Assembly: GCA_051867615.1 (NCBI GenBank)
Contig: JBJDYU010000044.1
Span: 62,001-126,000 of the forward strand
Direction: 5' to 3'
From: RGIG5472 sp051867615
GTDB taxonomy: Bacteria > Bacillota > Clostridia > Oscillospirales > Oscillospiraceae
DNA: 64,000 nt
Part shown: positions 63,184-64,000 of the stretch, piece by piece
Layout: every line of letters begins with the position of its first letter
How positions within the stretch are numbered: position 1 is the first letter of the stretch
Made by a program: the position numbers and the translations under genes
Notes under the pieces: generated by a model
Database searches by the model: none
What the model was told of the DNA's origin: nothing
What the model saw: only the letters and a program-made list of their open reading frames with translations

Positions 63184-64000
63184 ATGGCATACTCTCTCAC
63201 CACCATCAACCATGCGCTGCGCAGCGACCCTGAGGGCTTCATCGCGGAATGCGACGCGGCGTATCACGAAAAGATCGTCTCCGCCGCGCGGAAGATCGCG
63301 GAGAACCGGAAGAACTCCGCCATCGTGCTGCTCTCCGGCCCCTCCGGCAGCGGCAAGACCACCACCTCCATGAAGATCTGCGAGGAGCTGGAGACGCTGG
63401 GCATCCGCTCCCACGCGGTGTCCATGGACAATTACTTCGAGACGGTGGACCCGGAGACCTCTCCCCGTGGGCCGGACGGCCATCTGGACTTTGAGTCCCC
63501 CTTCTGTCTGGACGTGGATTTGCTGAACCGCCACATGGCCACGCTGGAGCAGGGCGGGACGATCTATATCCCCAAGTACGAGTTCTCCCGCCAGATGCGC
63601 AGCGACGTCCACTCCCAGCCCCTGCGCCTGAAAAAGGACGAGATCGCCGTGTTCGAGGGCATCCATGCCCTGAACGACATCTTCACGGGACGGAACCTCA
63701 GCGCCGTGCGCCTTTACATCAGCGCCCGCAGCAATGTGGAGAACGACGCGGGCGAGACGGTGTTCAAGGGCACCTGGATCCGGCTTTCCCGCCGCCTCAT
63801 GCGGGACGGCGAGCAGCGGGGCCACGACCCCTCCTTCACGCTGAAGCTCTGGCCCGGCGTGCGCCGGGGCGAGAAGCTGTATATCTCCCCCTTCAAGGAG
63901 AACGCCACCATCCTCTTTGACTCCTCCTTCGCCTATGAGACCTCCGTCTACGCCACAGCCGTCCCCGGTCTGCTGCAAAACGTGCCGGAGGGCTATGAGC
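63184..64000 (+). CDS. Uridine kinase-like nucleoside kinase, 3' end beyond the window
   Basis: 272 complete codons visible. After a ~45-residue helical N-terminus comes the P-loop VLLSGPSGSGKTTTSMKICEEL, then SMDNYFETVDPETSPRGPDGHLDFESP, the uridine-kinase substrate loop, and YEFSRQMRSDVHSQPLRLKKDEIAVFEGIHAL (Walker B-like). Clostridial relatives carry a TGS/threonyl-tRNA-synthetase-like N-terminal domain that is absent here. Phosphorylates a nucleoside, probably uridine, though phosphoribulokinase-family members vary. The ATG follows GAAAGGAAAA. Confidence 0.88.
   Translation, partial: MAYSLTTINHALRSDPEGFIAECDAAYHEKIVSAARKIAENRKNSAIVLLSGPSGSGKTTTSMKICEELETLGIRSHAVSMDNYFETVDPETSPRGPDGHLDFESPFCLDVDLLNRHMATLEQGGTIYIPKYEFSRQMRSDVHSQPLRLKKDEIAVFEGIHALNDIFTGRNLSAVRLYISARSNVENDAGETVFKGTWIRLSRRLMRDGEQRGHDPSFTLKLWPGVRRGEKLYISPFKENATILFDSSFAYETSVYATAVPGLLQNVPEGYE

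Overview
The window looks like the chromosome of a high-GC, spore-forming member of the Clostridia, most likely Oscillospiraceae (Flavonifractor/Oscillibacter/Lawsonibacter-like). Grounds: an NtpK-type V-ATPase, an Rnf complex, hrcA-grpE-dnaK-dnaJ under a perfect CIRCE, a THF riboswitch on a folT-folC operon, the Firmicute block glmU-prs-pth-mfd, HemZ, a type III glutamine synthetase and a SpoIIQ-like gene with a forespore promoter. No rRNA, tRNA, CRISPR array, insertion sequence or prophage is visible. The assignment is inference from gene content, not a database match.

Layout. 1-7.9 kb is nitrogen and purine metabolism: purA (cut by the left edge), purC, asnB and glnN (GSIII) on the minus strand, divergent from glnA (GSI-type) plus an ANTAR RNA-binding antiterminator. 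An intrinsic terminator sits in the glnN leader. 7.9-9.6 kb is an AT-rich insert: an XRE regulator, a consensus promoter bracketed by a 14-bp inverted repeat, and two membrane proteins, one with five 14-residue N-terminal repeats. 9.7-18.3 kb is a complete V-ATPase operon. 18.4-25 kb is the heat-shock operon, running on into rpiB and a DUF4015 gene. 25-27.4 kb is folT-folC with its riboswitch. 27.5-32.6 kb is rnfCDGEAB.

32.9-36.5 kb is a plus-strand accessory stretch: a DUF975 membrane protein, then a lower-GC set of AraC regulator, HD phosphohydrolase, small unknown protein and YgjV-like membrane protein. 36.5-44.3 kb is glmU-prs-pth-mfd-prsA on the minus strand, with GlmU lacking a normal pyrophosphorylase domain. 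44.7-51.9 kb is trmL, the glycolytic genes pgk-tpiA-gpmI, a SpoIIQ-like peptidase, pgi and a small P-loop protein. 52-54.5 kb holds a lower-GC S41-type peptidase and prfB. 54.8-64 kb is dacF-like, recJ, rel, dtd, an MBL hydrolase, hemZ and a nucleoside kinase cut by the right edge.

How it fits together. Rnf couples ferredoxin:NAD+ electron transfer to ion pumping, and the V-ATPase K subunit keeps the Na+-ligand residues known from Enterococcus hirae NtpK, so a sodium cycle is likely. The glutamine synthetases supply the amide donor for AsnB, beside the aspartate-consuming PurC and PurA. Most of the window is ordinary core genome. The least explained parts are the 7.9-9.6 kb insert, the glnN leader terminator paired with the ANTAR gene, the leader of the AraC/HD cluster, the duplicated pgk 3' end and the reduced GlmU.
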